A stretch of 64,000 nt of DNA from Acidobacteriaceae bacterium (GTDB taxonomy: Bacteria > Acidobacteriota > Terriglobia > Terriglobales > Acidobacteriaceae), in NCBI GenBank assembly GCA_025360645.1, contig JANYBT010000022.1:1-64000 (forward strand). Reading direction: 5' to 3'. How positions within the stretch are numbered: the first letter of the stretch is position 1; each line of letters starts with the position of its first letter. This document shows, piece by piece, positions 37,771-46,028 of this stretch. Below the pieces are notes generated by a model. The model saw nothing but the letters and a program-made list of their open reading frames with translations. It had not been told where the DNA came from and searched no databases. The translations under genes and the position numbers were made by a program.

Positions 37771-37992
37771 ATGACGCCACGACCGGACGGCGACCGCGAT
37801 GCCTGGGGCTCGATCGCCCGCTACTCGGAAATCGGATTCATCATCCCGGCAGCCGTGTTGCTTGGCTTCGGGCTGGGCAAGCTGGCCGACTACTTTTTCC
37901 ACACCACCTGGCTCTACCTGGCGGGAGTGATTTTCGGCGCCGTCGTCGGCTTTGTTCAGATGATCCGCATGGCGACTTCAGCCCCCGACTGA
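37771..37992 (+). CDS. atpZ: AtpZ/AtpI-type accessory protein of Fo ATP synthase
   Basis: This 73-residue protein has two hydrophobic segments (about 19-37 and 42-62): IGFIIPAAVLLGFGLGKLADYFF and a GVIFGAVVGF helix. These are typical of the putative FoF1-ATPase subunit (AtpZ/AtpI-like, PF09527) that precedes atpB in many operons and is linked to c-ring assembly or ion uptake. The start is ATG 37771, where conservation begins. A TACTCT -10-like box lies seven bases before it. Next gene after 20 bases. Confidence 0.75.
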   Translation: MTPRPDGDRDAWGSIARYSEIGFIIPAAVLLGFGLGKLADYFFHTTWLYLAGVIFGAVVGFVQMIRMATSAPD

Positions 37993-38012
37993 TTCGGCAT
38001 CGCGCTCCCCGC

Positions 38013-38450
38013 ATGAGTGTTCCCGCCACCACCGCGAACGACTCCGGCGCTGCCGAGCGCTTCTACTCGCTCGCTCCCGCCCGCATTGTTCGCGGCAGCT
38101 GGATTTCCGGCTTACTGCTTTTTCCCGTCGCATGGTGGCGATTCGGTGCTGCCTCTGCCGCGGGCTTTGCTTTGGGCGCTGCCCTTGCCTGCCTCAATTT
38201 CTATTGGCTGGCTCGCGCGGTCGAAGGTTTGGCGGGCCGCATCGTCAACGACCAGAGCAACGAGACCGGCCGCTCCATCGTGGCTCGGTTCCTGCTGCGA
38301 TATCTTTTGATCGGGCTCGGCGCCTATGTTATCTTTACAGGTTGGTCGCAGGCCACCCACGGCTTCCTTGTAGGCTTGTGCGTGCCGGTTGCGGCCTTGC
38401 TCGGCGAAGCGTTTTACGAGTTGTATGTGGCGCTGCGTCGCGGACTGTAA
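38013..38450 (+). CDS. atpI: ATP synthase subunit I-like membrane protein
   Basis: The 145-residue protein has four hydrophobic helices (about 31-47, 49-67, 92-110, 114-132) with GAALACLNFYWLARAVEGL between them, like ATP synthase protein I. Family members act in Fo assembly and are not essential. It is placed directly before atpB. The ATG at 38013 is chosen because the same frame further upstream is the out-of-frame shadow of atpZ. Confidence 0.65.
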   Translation: MSVPATTANDSGAAERFYSLAPARIVRGSWISGLLLFPVAWWRFGAASAAGFALGAALACLNFYWLARAVEGLAGRIVNDQSNETGRSIVARFLLRYLLIGLGAYVIFTGWSQATHGFLVGLCVPVAALLGEAFYELYVALRRGL

Positions 38451-38489
38451 TTTTTCTACCTGAGTTTCCAACAAAAAGGTTTCTTACTC

Positions 38490-39218
38490 ATGCACGAGCT
38501 GCCGTTCACACAATTGCTGAACCGGATCTTCGCGGGCCCCGTCACTGCGCTGCTGCAGGCCCTCCATGTGCGCGTGGCGCACCCGGCAACGCCCATTCCT
38601 GACCACGTCTCCATGCAGATCGCCGTGGTCCTGCTGCTGACCATCCTATTTCTGCTGACTCGCGCCCGTCTCTCCGTGGACAATCCCGGCGGCCTGCAGC
38701 ATACCTTCGAGTCCATCGAAGGTTTTGTCGGCGGCCTGGGCAAGGAAATCATCGGCCATCACTACCAGCAGTACATGGGATACCTGGTGGCGCTGGGCCT
38801 GTTCATCCTGGGATGCAACCTGATCGGTCTGATTCCCACGTTTGAGTCCCCCACCGCCAATCCCGTCGTTCCTCTGGGATGCGCGCTGCTGACCTGGTGC
38901 TACTACCATTTTCAGGGCTTGAGGGAACACGGCGGCGGGTACGTGAAGCACTTTATGGGCCCGGTGTGGTGGCTCGCGCCGCTGATGTTCCCCATCGAAG
39001 TCTTCAGCCATTTGGCGCGCGTTCTGTCGCTCACCATCCGTCTCTTCGCCAACATGTTCGCCGGCGAAATGGTGACTCTGGTGTTTTTTTCGCTGATCCC
39101 GATCGGCATCCCGATTATTTTCCAGGGGCTGCACATCGGCGTCGCATTTATCCAGACCTATATTTTTGTGCTGCTCACCTGTGTGTATCTGGGTGAAGCC
39201 ACCGCACACGAGCACTAG
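38490..39218 (+). CDS. atpB: ATP synthase Fo subunit a
   Basis: This 242-residue membrane stator subunit forms the ion half-channels. The essential Arg184 lies in LTIRLFANMFAGEMV, with Gln222 on the last helix (AFIQTYIFVLLTCVYLGEA). NLIGLIPTFESPTANPVVPLG is the usual segment after helix 2. A 40-base gap precedes it. It is followed by a 357-bp repeat region before atpE instead of the usual short gap. Confidence 0.95.
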   Translation: MHELPFTQLLNRIFAGPVTALLQALHVRVAHPATPIPDHVSMQIAVVLLLTILFLLTRARLSVDNPGGLQHTFESIEGFVGGLGKEIIGHHYQQYMGYLVALGLFILGCNLIGLIPTFESPTANPVVPLGCALLTWCYYHFQGLREHGGGYVKHFMGPVWWLAPLMFPIEVFSHLARVLSLTIRLFANMFAGEMVTLVFFSLIPIGIPIIFQGLHIGVAFIQTYIFVLLTCVYLGEATAHEH

Positions 39219-39453
39219 CTGAAATAGCAAATGAGACCGGCACCGTGGAACAGGAAACAAGATTGAACCGTGGAAGAGCAAACAGTACCGAAATCGTGAA
39301 AGAGCAAACAGCACCGGCACCATCGAACAGGAAACCAGACGGAACTGTGGAAGAGCGAACGGGACCGGACCCGTGAAACAGCGAACAAGACCGGCACCGT
39401 GGAAGAGCAAACGAGATTGAAATCGTGGAAGAGCGGCCCTTTAGGGCCGCGTT
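39219..39453. repeat. Minisatellite between atpB and atpE ending in a REP palindrome
   Basis: About eight imperfect units of 24-27 bases follow the pattern GACCGGCACCGTGGAAGAGCAAACA. They run from the atpB stop to 39430. The last unit reads GTGGAAGAGC and runs straight into GCGGCCCTTTAGGGCCGC (39433-39450), the same palindrome as at the RAYT locus (inverted copy 422-439, same GTGGAAGA head). A second hairpin, GGGCTTTAGCCC, follows near 39470-39481. The remaining bases to 39575 hold the atpE ribosome site (AAGGAGAAC) and nothing else I can identify. Confidence 0.7.
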
Positions 39454-39575
39454 ACAGTCAGGTCTTGACGGGCTTTAGCCCCAGAGTTTTTGTACCGCGG
39501 TCAGCGTGAGGGCGTCTGCACCAGGATGACGTCAACCACCCACTAACCGCAATTTGCTACAAGGAGAACAACACC

Positions 39576-39890
39576 ATGCGTAAAGTACTTTTCGTCGTTC
39601 TGAGCGTCGCGGCATTGTCTATGTTCGCTATGCCCGCCTATGCCCAAACCACCGAGCCCATGAGGGCGGTCGGAGCCAACTGGGTCGCGATCACTTCCGG
39701 GTTTGCCATGGCCCTTGCCGTAGCTCTGGCGGCACTCGGTCAGTCCCGCGTTGCCGCTGCCGCGTGTGAAGGCATGGCCCGCAATCCCGCTGCCCGTCCC
39801 GGCATTCAGCTCGCGCTGATTCTCGGTCTGGCTTTCATCGAATCGCTGGTGTTGTTCACGCTGGTGATCATTTTCGTGAAGGTCGCCTAA
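39576..39890 (+). CDS. atpE: ATP synthase Fo subunit c with N-terminal signal peptide
   Basis: This 104-residue protein has a typical signal peptide (residues 1-23, cleavage after AYA) followed by the two-helix hairpin of subunit c, with the loop ARNPAARPG (68-76). The ion-binding Glu89 is on helix 2 (LAFIESLVLF). Helix 1 has Gln56 (ALGQSRV), and Ser90 follows the Glu. Gln plus Glu-Ser are partners of the Na+ site in sodium-driven c rings, but the Thr and Tyr that complete that site are Leu91 and Phe94 here. A terminator follows. No atpF, H, A, G, D or C is in the window. Confidence 0.93.
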   Translation: MRKVLFVVLSVAALSMFAMPAYAQTTEPMRAVGANWVAITSGFAMALAVALAALGQSRVAAAACEGMARNPAARPGIQLALILGLAFIESLVLFTLVIIFVKVA

Positions 39891-39911
39891 GGTTTTGGCA
39901 CCGCTGTGCAT

Positions 39912-39936
39912 GAAGCCCCGCCGCGAGCGGGGCTTC
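39912..39936 (+). terminator. Terminator after atpE
   Basis: GAAGCCCCGC (39912-39921) pairs with GCGGGGCTTC (39927-39936) around a 5-base loop, 21 bases after the atpE stop. The T-tract is poor, but the stem is strong and the position is right. Confidence 0.65.
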
Positions 39937-39997
39937 GTGCGTGAGCACTGCAATTTGCGCTCCCCCGTGCTATTTTCAAAAGTCGAGCACTCGCAGT

Positions 39998-40076
39998 GAT
40001 CTGAACTCGCAACGATCTGAACTCAAAACGATCTGAACTCAAAACGACCTGAACCCGCAATGATCAACTCGCAACC
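39998..40076. repeat. 16-bp tandem repeat array
   Basis: Four units of 16 bases (39998-40013, 40014-40029, 40030-40045, 40046-40061) follow GATCTGAACTCGCAAC with few changes. A fifth, shortened unit follows. The array lies in the gap between atpE and the alcohol dehydrogenase gene. Copy number in such arrays is often variable. Confidence 0.8.
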
Positions 40077-40139
40077 ACCTCAAACCGATCGTCGCCAGCG
40101 CCAGACTCAACCAACGCGCCGCGCAGCCAGGAGCTTTTT

Positions 40140-41162
40140 ATGAAAGCCGTCCGCATTCATCAATTTGGTGGCCCCGAAGCCCTCACCTACGAAGAAATTC
40201 CCGACCCAGTCCTCCGCAAAGATCAGGTCTTGATTCGGGTGCGCGCCTGCGCCCTCAACCATCTCGACCTGTGGGTGCGCAAGGGTCTGCCCGGCGTCGC
40301 CTTGCCGCATATCCTGGGCAGCGACATTGCTGGTGAAGTGGTGGAGCTGGGCGAGTACGTCACCGGTTTCACCGTGGGCCAGCGTGTATTGCTTGCGCCC
40401 ATGAGTTTCTGCGGTCACTGTTTCCACTGCACCTCCGGCGTTCAGAACCAATGCGCGCAGTTCACCGTCCTGGGCAATCGCGTGGATGGCGGCAACTGCG
40501 AGTTGATCGCCATCCCTGCCGTCAATGTCATCCCCATCCCCGATGCTCTCGATTTCACTCAAGCCGCCAGCGTTCCGCTCGTGTTCCTCACCGCCTTCCA
40601 CATGCTGACTGGTCGCGCCGCGTTACGCCCCGGACACACCGTGCTGGTGTTGGGCGCCAATTCCGGCGTGGGCATTGCCGCTATTCAGATTGCCAAATTG
40701 TTTCAGGCGCGCGTGATTGCCACTGCCGGCGACGACCGCAAGATGCAGTTAGCTCGCGAACTCGGCGCCGACCACGTGATCAACCACTACACCCAGAAAA
40801 TCTCCGAGGAAGTCCGCAAGCTCACTGCCAAGCAGGGCGTGGACATTGTGATTGAGCACGTCGGCCCCGCGACCTGGGACGAGAGCGTCCGCTCGCTGAA
40901 GCCCGGCGGCACCCTGGTGACCTGCGGGGCAACCACCGGCCCCAGCGCGGCCATCGATCTGCGCTTCCTCTACTCGCGTCAGATTTCGTTGTTGGGCTCC
41001 TACATGGGAACCATGGGCGAACTCCATCAAGTTTTGGCCCATGTGTTTGCCGGACGCCTAAAGCCGGTGGTGGATCGCGTGTTCCCGCTGAAAGAGATTC
41101 GTGCCGCCCACGAGCACATGGAAAAGAGCCAGATGTTCGGCAAGATCGTGCTCGTCCCGTGA
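40140..41162 (+). CDS. Zinc-type alcohol dehydrogenase / quinone oxidoreductase (MDR family)
   Basis: The 340-residue medium-chain dehydrogenase has a GroES-like N-terminal half with the NHLDLWVRKGLPG signature of a bacterial subgroup. The four structural-zinc cysteines are Cys91, 94, 97 and 105 (FCGHCFHCTSGVQNQC). A Rossmann half has LVLGANSGVGIAAIQIAK for NAD(P)H. The usual GHE of catalytic-zinc enzymes is replaced by GSD, so catalytic zinc binding is doubtful. Substrate unknown. It is a stand-alone gene between atpE and nuoB, preceded by GCCAGGAGC. Confidence 0.82.
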   Translation: MKAVRIHQFGGPEALTYEEIPDPVLRKDQVLIRVRACALNHLDLWVRKGLPGVALPHILGSDIAGEVVELGEYVTGFTVGQRVLLAPMSFCGHCFHCTSGVQNQCAQFTVLGNRVDGGNCELIAIPAVNVIPIPDALDFTQAASVPLVFLTAFHMLTGRAALRPGHTVLVLGANSGVGIAAIQIAKLFQARVIATAGDDRKMQLARELGADHVINHYTQKISEEVRKLTAKQGVDIVIEHVGPATWDESVRSLKPGGTLVTCGATTGPSAAIDLRFLYSRQISLLGSYMGTMGELHQVLAHVFAGRLKPVVDRVFPLKEIRAAHEHMEKSQMFGKIVLVP

Positions 41163-41228
41163 GCGTGGCTTAGGTTCCAATGGTAGGCGACGGCTCGCTA
41201 CTCTCACGGCTCGCTACTATCAGTGACC

Positions 41229-41258
41229 GTGACCGTCAGCACCCTCTCCGGTTAGAAT
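41229..41258 (+). promoter_or_regulatory. Candidate nuoB promoter giving a leaderless message
   Basis: GTGACC (41229-41234), 18 bases, then TAGAAT (41253-41258), with only six bases (ATCCCC) before the nuoB ATG. No Shine-Dalgarno is seen. The upstream CGGCTCGCTACT motif occurs twice. Confidence 0.4.
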
Positions 41259-41264
41259 ATCCCC

Positions 41265-41825
41265 ATGGCGCAAGACATCAGCTTTGGCCCTTACGTTGAC
41301 ATCGAACACGGCAAGAAGGTCGTCCGCGAACTGACCTTTGGCAACGAGGTTCCCGAAGGCATCGTGCTAACCTCGCTTGACGCCGCCATCAACTGGTTCC
41401 GCAAGAGCTCGATCTGGCCCATGACCTTTGGCCTGGCCTGCTGCGCCATTGAGATGATGTCCATGGGCGCTTCGCGTTTTGACATCGCCCGCTTCGGCGC
41501 AGAAGTGTTTCGCCCTTCGCCCCGCCAATCGGATCTGATGATCATCGCTGGCCGCGTCTCCAACAAGATGGCTCCGGTGATTCGCCAGCTCTATGAGCAA
41601 ATGCCGGAACCCAAGTGGGTCATCTCCATGGGTGCGTGCGCGACTTCGGGGGGAGTGTTCAACAACTACGCGCTGGTGCAGAGCGTCAATCAGGTGATCC
41701 CGGTGGATATTTACGTGCCCGGTTGTCCGCCGCGGCCGGAGCAGCTGATTTATGCCATTACGCTGCTGCAGGAGAAAATCCAGAAGGAGCGGGGCAGCAC
41801 CAAGCGGGTGCTGAACCTCGCGTAG
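41265..41825 (+). CDS. nuoB: NADH-quinone oxidoreductase subunit B, encoded apart from the nuo operon
   Basis: This 186-residue peripheral-arm subunit carries the terminal [4Fe-4S] cluster N2, which reduces quinone. The four ligands are Cys59-Cys60 (GLACCAIEM), Cys125 ([10 protein letters not shown]) and Cys154 ([10 protein letters not shown]). It is intact and of normal length. It should assemble with NuoA, C, D and H encoded at 27.4-31 kb. It lies 13.5 kb from nuoA, behind an unrelated dehydrogenase and in front of a sugar kinase. Confidence 0.95.
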   Translation: MAQDISFGPYVDIEHGKKVVRELTFGNEVPEGIVLTSLDAAINWFRKSSIWPMTFGLACCAIEMMSMGASRFDIARFGAEVFRPSPRQSDLMIIAGRVSNKMAPVIRQLYEQMPEPKWVISMGACATSGGVFNNYALVQSVNQVIPVDIYVPGCPPRPEQLIYAITLLQEKIQKERGSTKRVLNLA

Positions 41826-41865
41826 TCTCCACGCGGGTTGGCACCGCGCCCAAACAACCGTTCCC

Positions 41866-42888
41866 ATGTCGCAACCTCCGGAAGCTCTGCCCCTGATTAC
41901 CGCGCAAGCCCCCTGCCGCGCTGACCTCGCCGGTGGCACCCTCGACCTTTGGCCGTTGTATTTGTTCCATCCCGGGGCGATGACCCTGAATTTCGCGGTC
42001 ACCATTCACACCACCTGCCGCATCACTCCGCTCAAGGGCAAGCAGATTCATTTTCGTTCCGTGGATACCGGCAGAGAAGAAAGTTTCCCCAGCCTCGATG
42101 CCTTGCAGCAGACCAAGCGCTACCGCCATCCCATCGCTGGATGTCTGGTGAAGTTCTTTGCGCCGGAGCGGGGATTTCTGCTGGAAACCGATTCCGAGTC
42201 GCCTGCCGGCGCGGGCATTTCCGGATCCTCGGCCCTCATGATCGCTACCATCGCAGCGCTGGCACGCTTTACCGGGCGAGACTTGAGCCTGGAAGCCATG
42301 CGAGTGGTGGCGCAGAACGTGGAGGCTCGCATCATCCAGGTCCCCACTGGTTGCCAGGACTACTATCCCGCCCTTTACGGCGGCGTCAATGCCATTCATC
42401 TGGATGCGGACGGCATTCGCCGCGCTGCCGTACCCGTCGCCCCGGAAGAAATCGAACTGCGCTTTCTGCTCGCCTACACCGGCAAGCCCCGCCAGTCGGG
42501 CATCAACAACTGGGAAGTGTTCAAAGCCCACATCAACGGCGACAAACGGGTCTTTAGGAATTTTGAGCGCATCGCCACCATCGCCCGCGAGATGCATCAG
42601 GCCCTGCTGCGTCATGATTGGGAAGACATTGCCCGCCTCCTGCGCGACGAATGGAAACTGCGCCGCAGCAACGCGCCCGGCATCACCACCCCTCTGATCG
42701 ACAAGCTGATTGCCGCCGCCAGCAAGAAAGGTGGCCGCGCCGCCAAAGTCTGTGGCGCCGGCGGCGGAGGCTGTGTAATTTTCCTGGTGGAAGAAGGCTC
42801 CAGAGAAGCCGTCGCCCAAGCCGTGGCTGCCGCCGGCGGTCGCATCCTCCCGTTCGGCGTGGCCCGCCAAGGCTTGCAAGTTATCTGA
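41866..42888 (+). CDS. GHMP sugar kinase (heptose/fucose kinase-like)
   Basis: This 340-residue kinase has the N-terminal substrate segment APCRADLAGGTLDLWPLY, the GHMP ATP-binding loop ESPAGAGISGSSALM (about 111-125), and the C-terminal motif 3 KVCGAGGGGCVIFLV (about 291-305). The order and the RADLAGGTxD start are those of HddA (D-glycero-D-manno-heptose 7-phosphate kinase) and L-fucose kinase-like enzymes. The sugar substrate cannot be fixed from sequence. It lies 40 bases downstream of nuoB without its own clear ribosome site, so it may be co-transcribed. Confidence 0.75.
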   Translation: MSQPPEALPLITAQAPCRADLAGGTLDLWPLYLFHPGAMTLNFAVTIHTTCRITPLKGKQIHFRSVDTGREESFPSLDALQQTKRYRHPIAGCLVKFFAPERGFLLETDSESPAGAGISGSSALMIATIAALARFTGRDLSLEAMRVVAQNVEARIIQVPTGCQDYYPALYGGVNAIHLDADGIRRAAVPVAPEEIELRFLLAYTGKPRQSGINNWEVFKAHINGDKRVFRNFERIATIAREMHQALLRHDWEDIARLLRDEWKLRRSNAPGITTPLIDKLIAAASKKGGRAAKVCGAGGGGCVIFLVEEGSREAVAQAVAAAGGRILPFGVARQGLQVI

Positions 42889-42940
42889 TTCCCGGGCAAC
42901 CCGCCGCGCTATAATGGGCTCATAAGCTCAGGGGTGGTTT

Positions 42941-43927
42941 ATGCGGTATCGTGCTTCTTTTTTCGTTGCGGCGTTCATCCTCACCACCTCCTTGGTGTGG
43001 GCAGGTCCGGATGCCAATCCCAACCAGTCCCGTATGTCCAAGCAGAACCGCATGGAAATTGAACATGCGTTCTCCTCCGACCTGGTTTACGCCCGCTGCA
43101 ACTTCCCCATGGGCAAGACCGGCCTGAAGCTGAAGGACGGCCAGATTTCGCCCAACCCGGAAGACATGGCCCGCCTCATGGCCCTCTTCGGCCCCGCCTT
43201 GAAGCCCGGCGACCAGGCGCGCATCACCGACCTCGTCTTTAAAGACGATCACATCCACATCGAGCTCAATGGCGGCCCGGTCAAGCGGCAAAAGTGGTAT
43301 AAGCATATTTCCATTTCAGGCGTGGCCGGAGACTCTCCCGTAGCGCCGACTGAAAACGTTGCCAACCCTCGCGGGTCTTATGTGGATCTTTATTTTGATC
43401 GCCACGTTCCCGAACTCACCGGCCCTGAGTTCAAGCAGCTGCTGCGCCCCGTCTTCGACTTCGACGCCAAGTCCGCCCGCGAAGCCTACATGGAGTCGGT
43501 GCCGCCCAAGGTCAAAGAAGCCATTGAGAACCACCACGTTCTCGTCGGCATGAACCGCGAGATGGTGATCTACTCCAAGGGTCGACCCGGCAAGAAGATT
43601 CGCGAGAAAGATGGCGACATCGAATGGGAGGAATGGATCTACGGCGATCCGCCCAAAGATGTGGACTTCGTTCGTTTTGTGGGCGATGAAGTCATCCGCG
43701 TGGAAACCATGAGAGTGGACGGCCAGAAAGTGATCCGGGCCGAGAAGGAAATTGATCTGCAGCCGCCAGGGGCAGTCACCGCCAGCCAGGGGGCTCCCGA
43801 GCGTCCAACCACCGCGCCCACTTTGCGGCGCCCCGGAGAAGTCTCGCCCGACTCCAAGGCCGCGGACCCTTCCAGCGCTCCCATCTCCGATCCGTCAAAC
43901 TCAGACCCCAGCAAGAACCCCGGCTAG
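42941..43927 (+). CDS. Secreted protein of unknown function with a BamE/SmpA-like C-terminal stretch
   Basis: The 328-residue protein has a signal peptide (cleavage near VWA-GP). A central region (about 35-180) has no family I recognise. Then comes HHVLVGMNREMVIYSKGRPGKK with WEEWIYG and FVRFVGDEVIRVETM after it, a pattern like the SmpA/BamE fold (GMsxxxV...G.P...W.Y...F..g.v..v). The last 60 residues are Pro/Ser/Asp-rich and probably disordered. TATAAT occurs at 42910-42915 and GGGGTGG before the ATG. Probably an envelope protein. Confidence 0.6.
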   Translation: MRYRASFFVAAFILTTSLVWAGPDANPNQSRMSKQNRMEIEHAFSSDLVYARCNFPMGKTGLKLKDGQISPNPEDMARLMALFGPALKPGDQARITDLVFKDDHIHIELNGGPVKRQKWYKHISISGVAGDSPVAPTENVANPRGSYVDLYFDRHVPELTGPEFKQLLRPVFDFDAKSAREAYMESVPPKVKEAIENHHVLVGMNREMVIYSKGRPGKKIREKDGDIEWEEWIYGDPPKDVDFVRFVGDEVIRVETMRVDGQKVIRAEKEIDLQPPGAVTASQGAPERPTTAPTLRRPGEVSPDSKAADPSSAPISDPSNSDPSKNPG

Positions 43928-44005
43928 CTCCCTGGCGAGCTGCGGAGAAGCTACTTGGGAGAAAGCTACTTGATCGCATCTCGGACGGGATATAAGGCAG
44001 GTGTT

Positions 44006-44227
44006 ATGAAGGCCCTCAAACCACCGACCATTGAATCCATTGACGTGGAAAACGATTTAGAGCTGGGTTCGCTGGTAGCCCATGTTCTGGACGAGGGTGA
44101 CAAGGTTTATCAAGCGCAGCGCGCAGAGTCATTTCGCCTTGGCATCATTGACGAGAGAGGCCGCCTCCTAAAGTGCGAACTCCCCGAAGATATGCGCGAA
44201 GGCGCAGACACTGACTTCGGAGGCTAG
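44006..44227 (+). CDS. Small hypothetical protein
   Basis: The 73-residue, acidic, soluble product (KALKPPTIESIDVENDLELG start) has no signal, no membrane segment and no family I recognise. The start ATG at 44006 follows AAGGCAGG. A longer frame from 43955 is less likely. It lies 78 bases after the preceding gene and about 95 before nadE. It is coded with the same GC-rich third-position bias as its neighbours, which supports a real gene. Confidence 0.5.
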   Translation: MKALKPPTIESIDVENDLELGSLVAHVLDEGDKVYQAQRAESFRLGIIDERGRLLKCELPEDMREGADTDFGG

Positions 44228-44286
44228 CTTGTCGAATGATTGTCGTCGCTGGCCCCTTCCGGTTTCTTTCGAGAAGCGTCCTCCCT

Positions 44287-44316
44287 TTGTCCCCGCCACG
44301 CCCGAAAGTTTACACT
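44287..44316 (+). promoter_or_regulatory. Candidate nadE promoter, leaderless
   Basis: TTGTCC (44287-44292), 18 bases, TACACT (44311-44316), then six bases to the GTG start of nadE. No ribosome-binding sequence is seen. The geometry is the same as at tatB and nuoB. Confidence 0.4.
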
Positions 44317-44322
44317 TGAACT

Positions 44323-45963
44323 GTGAAGATCGCCTTGGGCCAGATCAACCCCACCGTCGGAGACTTCTCCGGCAATTCCGCCAAGATCATCGATTTCTCC
44401 CATCGCGCCCGTACTCTTGGCGCCGAACTCATTCTGTTCCCTGAGCTTTCCGTCTGCGGCTACCCGCCCCGCGATCTGGTCGAGCGCCCTTCCTTCGTTG
44501 CGCGCAATCGCGAGACTGTGGACCGCATCGCCACGGAAACTCAGGGCATCGCCGTCATCTGCGGCTTTGTGACCGCGGCGCAAGCCGAAACCGGTAAATC
44601 CGTACTCAATTCCGCCGCCCTCACCCGCGACGGCAAAATCGCTTTTGTGCAGTCCAAGATGCTGCTGCCTACCTACGACGTGTTTGATGAGAGCCGCAAT
44701 TTTGCCCCCGCCGCCCAGCAGCAACTCTTCACTCTGGGCAGCGACCGGCTCGCGCTCACCATCTGCGAAGACGCCTGGAACGACAAGCATTTTTTCAACA
44801 AGCGCCTCTACAAATTTGATCCGGTCGAGGCCCTCATCCGAGCCGGCGGCGATTTGCTGCTCAATACTTCCGCGTCCCCCTTCTGGATGGGCAAGCGCGG
44901 TTTGCGCTGCGAGTTGCTCACCATGATCGCCCGCCATCACAATGTCCCCGTGGCGCTGGTCAACCAGGTGGGCGGCAACGACAGTCTGGTGTTTGACGGT
45001 TCCAGCCTGGTCATCGCTCCCGATGGCCGCATCATCGCGCAGGCCAAGTCGTTCGAAGAGGACCTGATCTGCTTCGACTCCAATACCCTCACCGGCGATA
45101 TTCATCCGCAAATTCCCGGCGAAGAGGCGTCCACTTACGCCGCGCTGGTTCTGGGCACGCGCGACTACGTTCGCAAATGCGGCTTCCAGAAAGTGATTCT
45201 TGGCCTCAGCGGCGGCATTGATTCCGCGCTGACCGCTGCCATCGCCGCCGACGCCCTGGGTCCTGAAAATGTCATCGGTGTGGCCATGCCCAGCCCCTAC
45301 TCGTCTCCAGGCTCGATTGACGACGCCAAAGCGCTGGCTCGCAATCTCGGCATCTCCATGGAGTTGATCCCCATCAATGAAGTGTTCCAGGCTTACCGCA
45401 ACACTCTGAAGCCAACCTTCGCGGGGCTTGCCGAAGACGTGACCGAGGAAAACTTGCAGTCTCGCACTCGCGGCTCTCTACTCATGGCGCTTTCAAACAA
45501 GTTCGGCGCCCTGGTTCTCTCCACCGGAAACAAAAGTGAAGTGGCCGTCGGATACTGCACTCTCTACGGTGACATGGTGGGTGGGTTAGGAGTGATCTCC
45601 GACCTCTCCAAGACCATGGTCTATCGCGTCAGCGAATATGTGAATTCCAGAAAGCTCGTCATCCCACCCTCCACCATGCAAAAGGCTCCCTCTGCCGAGT
45701 TGCGTCCCGACCAGAAAGATTCCGACTCGCTTCCACCTTACGACGTCCTGGACCCCATCTTGGAGGCGTACGTGGAGAATTCGCAGACGGCGGAAGAAAT
45801 TGCCCACCAGCATGGGTTCGATCCGGATCTAGTTCGCCGCGTGGTTCGCATGGTGGATCGGGCTGAGTACAAGCGCCAGCAAGCCGCTCCCGGTCTGAAG
45901 ATTTCAGCTAAAGCGTTTGGCTACGGCCGCCGCTTTCCCATTGCCGCCAAACCGCAAGCCTGA
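44323..45963 (+). CDS. nadE: Glutamine-dependent NAD+ synthetase
   Basis: The 546-residue two-domain enzyme makes NAD+ from nicotinate adenine dinucleotide. The N-terminal nitrilase-type glutaminase (1-265) has the triad Glu41 (FPELSVCGY), Lys112 (QSKMLLPTY) and Cys148 (LTICEDAW). The C-terminal synthetase (about 275-546) has the ATP loop LGLSGGIDSALTAAIA. The start is GTG at 44323, giving KIALGQINPTVGDF, the normal family beginning. Confidence 0.95.
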   Translation: MKIALGQINPTVGDFSGNSAKIIDFSHRARTLGAELILFPELSVCGYPPRDLVERPSFVARNRETVDRIATETQGIAVICGFVTAAQAETGKSVLNSAALTRDGKIAFVQSKMLLPTYDVFDESRNFAPAAQQQLFTLGSDRLALTICEDAWNDKHFFNKRLYKFDPVEALIRAGGDLLLNTSASPFWMGKRGLRCELLTMIARHHNVPVALVNQVGGNDSLVFDGSSLVIAPDGRIIAQAKSFEEDLICFDSNTLTGDIHPQIPGEEASTYAALVLGTRDYVRKCGFQKVILGLSGGIDSALTAAIAADALGPENVIGVAMPSPYSSPGSIDDAKALARNLGISMELIPINEVFQAYRNTLKPTFAGLAEDVTEENLQSRTRGSLLMALSNKFGALVLSTGNKSEVAVGYCTLYGDMVGGLGVISDLSKTMVYRVSEYVNSRKLVIPPSTMQKAPSAELRPDQKDSDSLPPYDVLDPILEAYVENSQTAEEIAHQHGFDPDLVRRVVRMVDRAEYKRQQAAPGLKISAKAFGYGRRFPIAAKPQA

Positions 45964-46028
45964 GCCAGTCAAGTATTATGAATGAGCGCGGTCGCTGTGC
46001 GCCGGCTCGAACCACACAAAAGGAAACC

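Noticed and set aside
39219-39430. CRISPR-like array of repeats
   Set aside because: Units are 24-27 bases long with no distinct spacers and diverge from one another. No cas gene is present, and the units continue into a REP palindrome.
39998-40076. CRISPR array
   Set aside because: The 16-base units are directly adjacent, without spacers; this is a simple tandem repeat.
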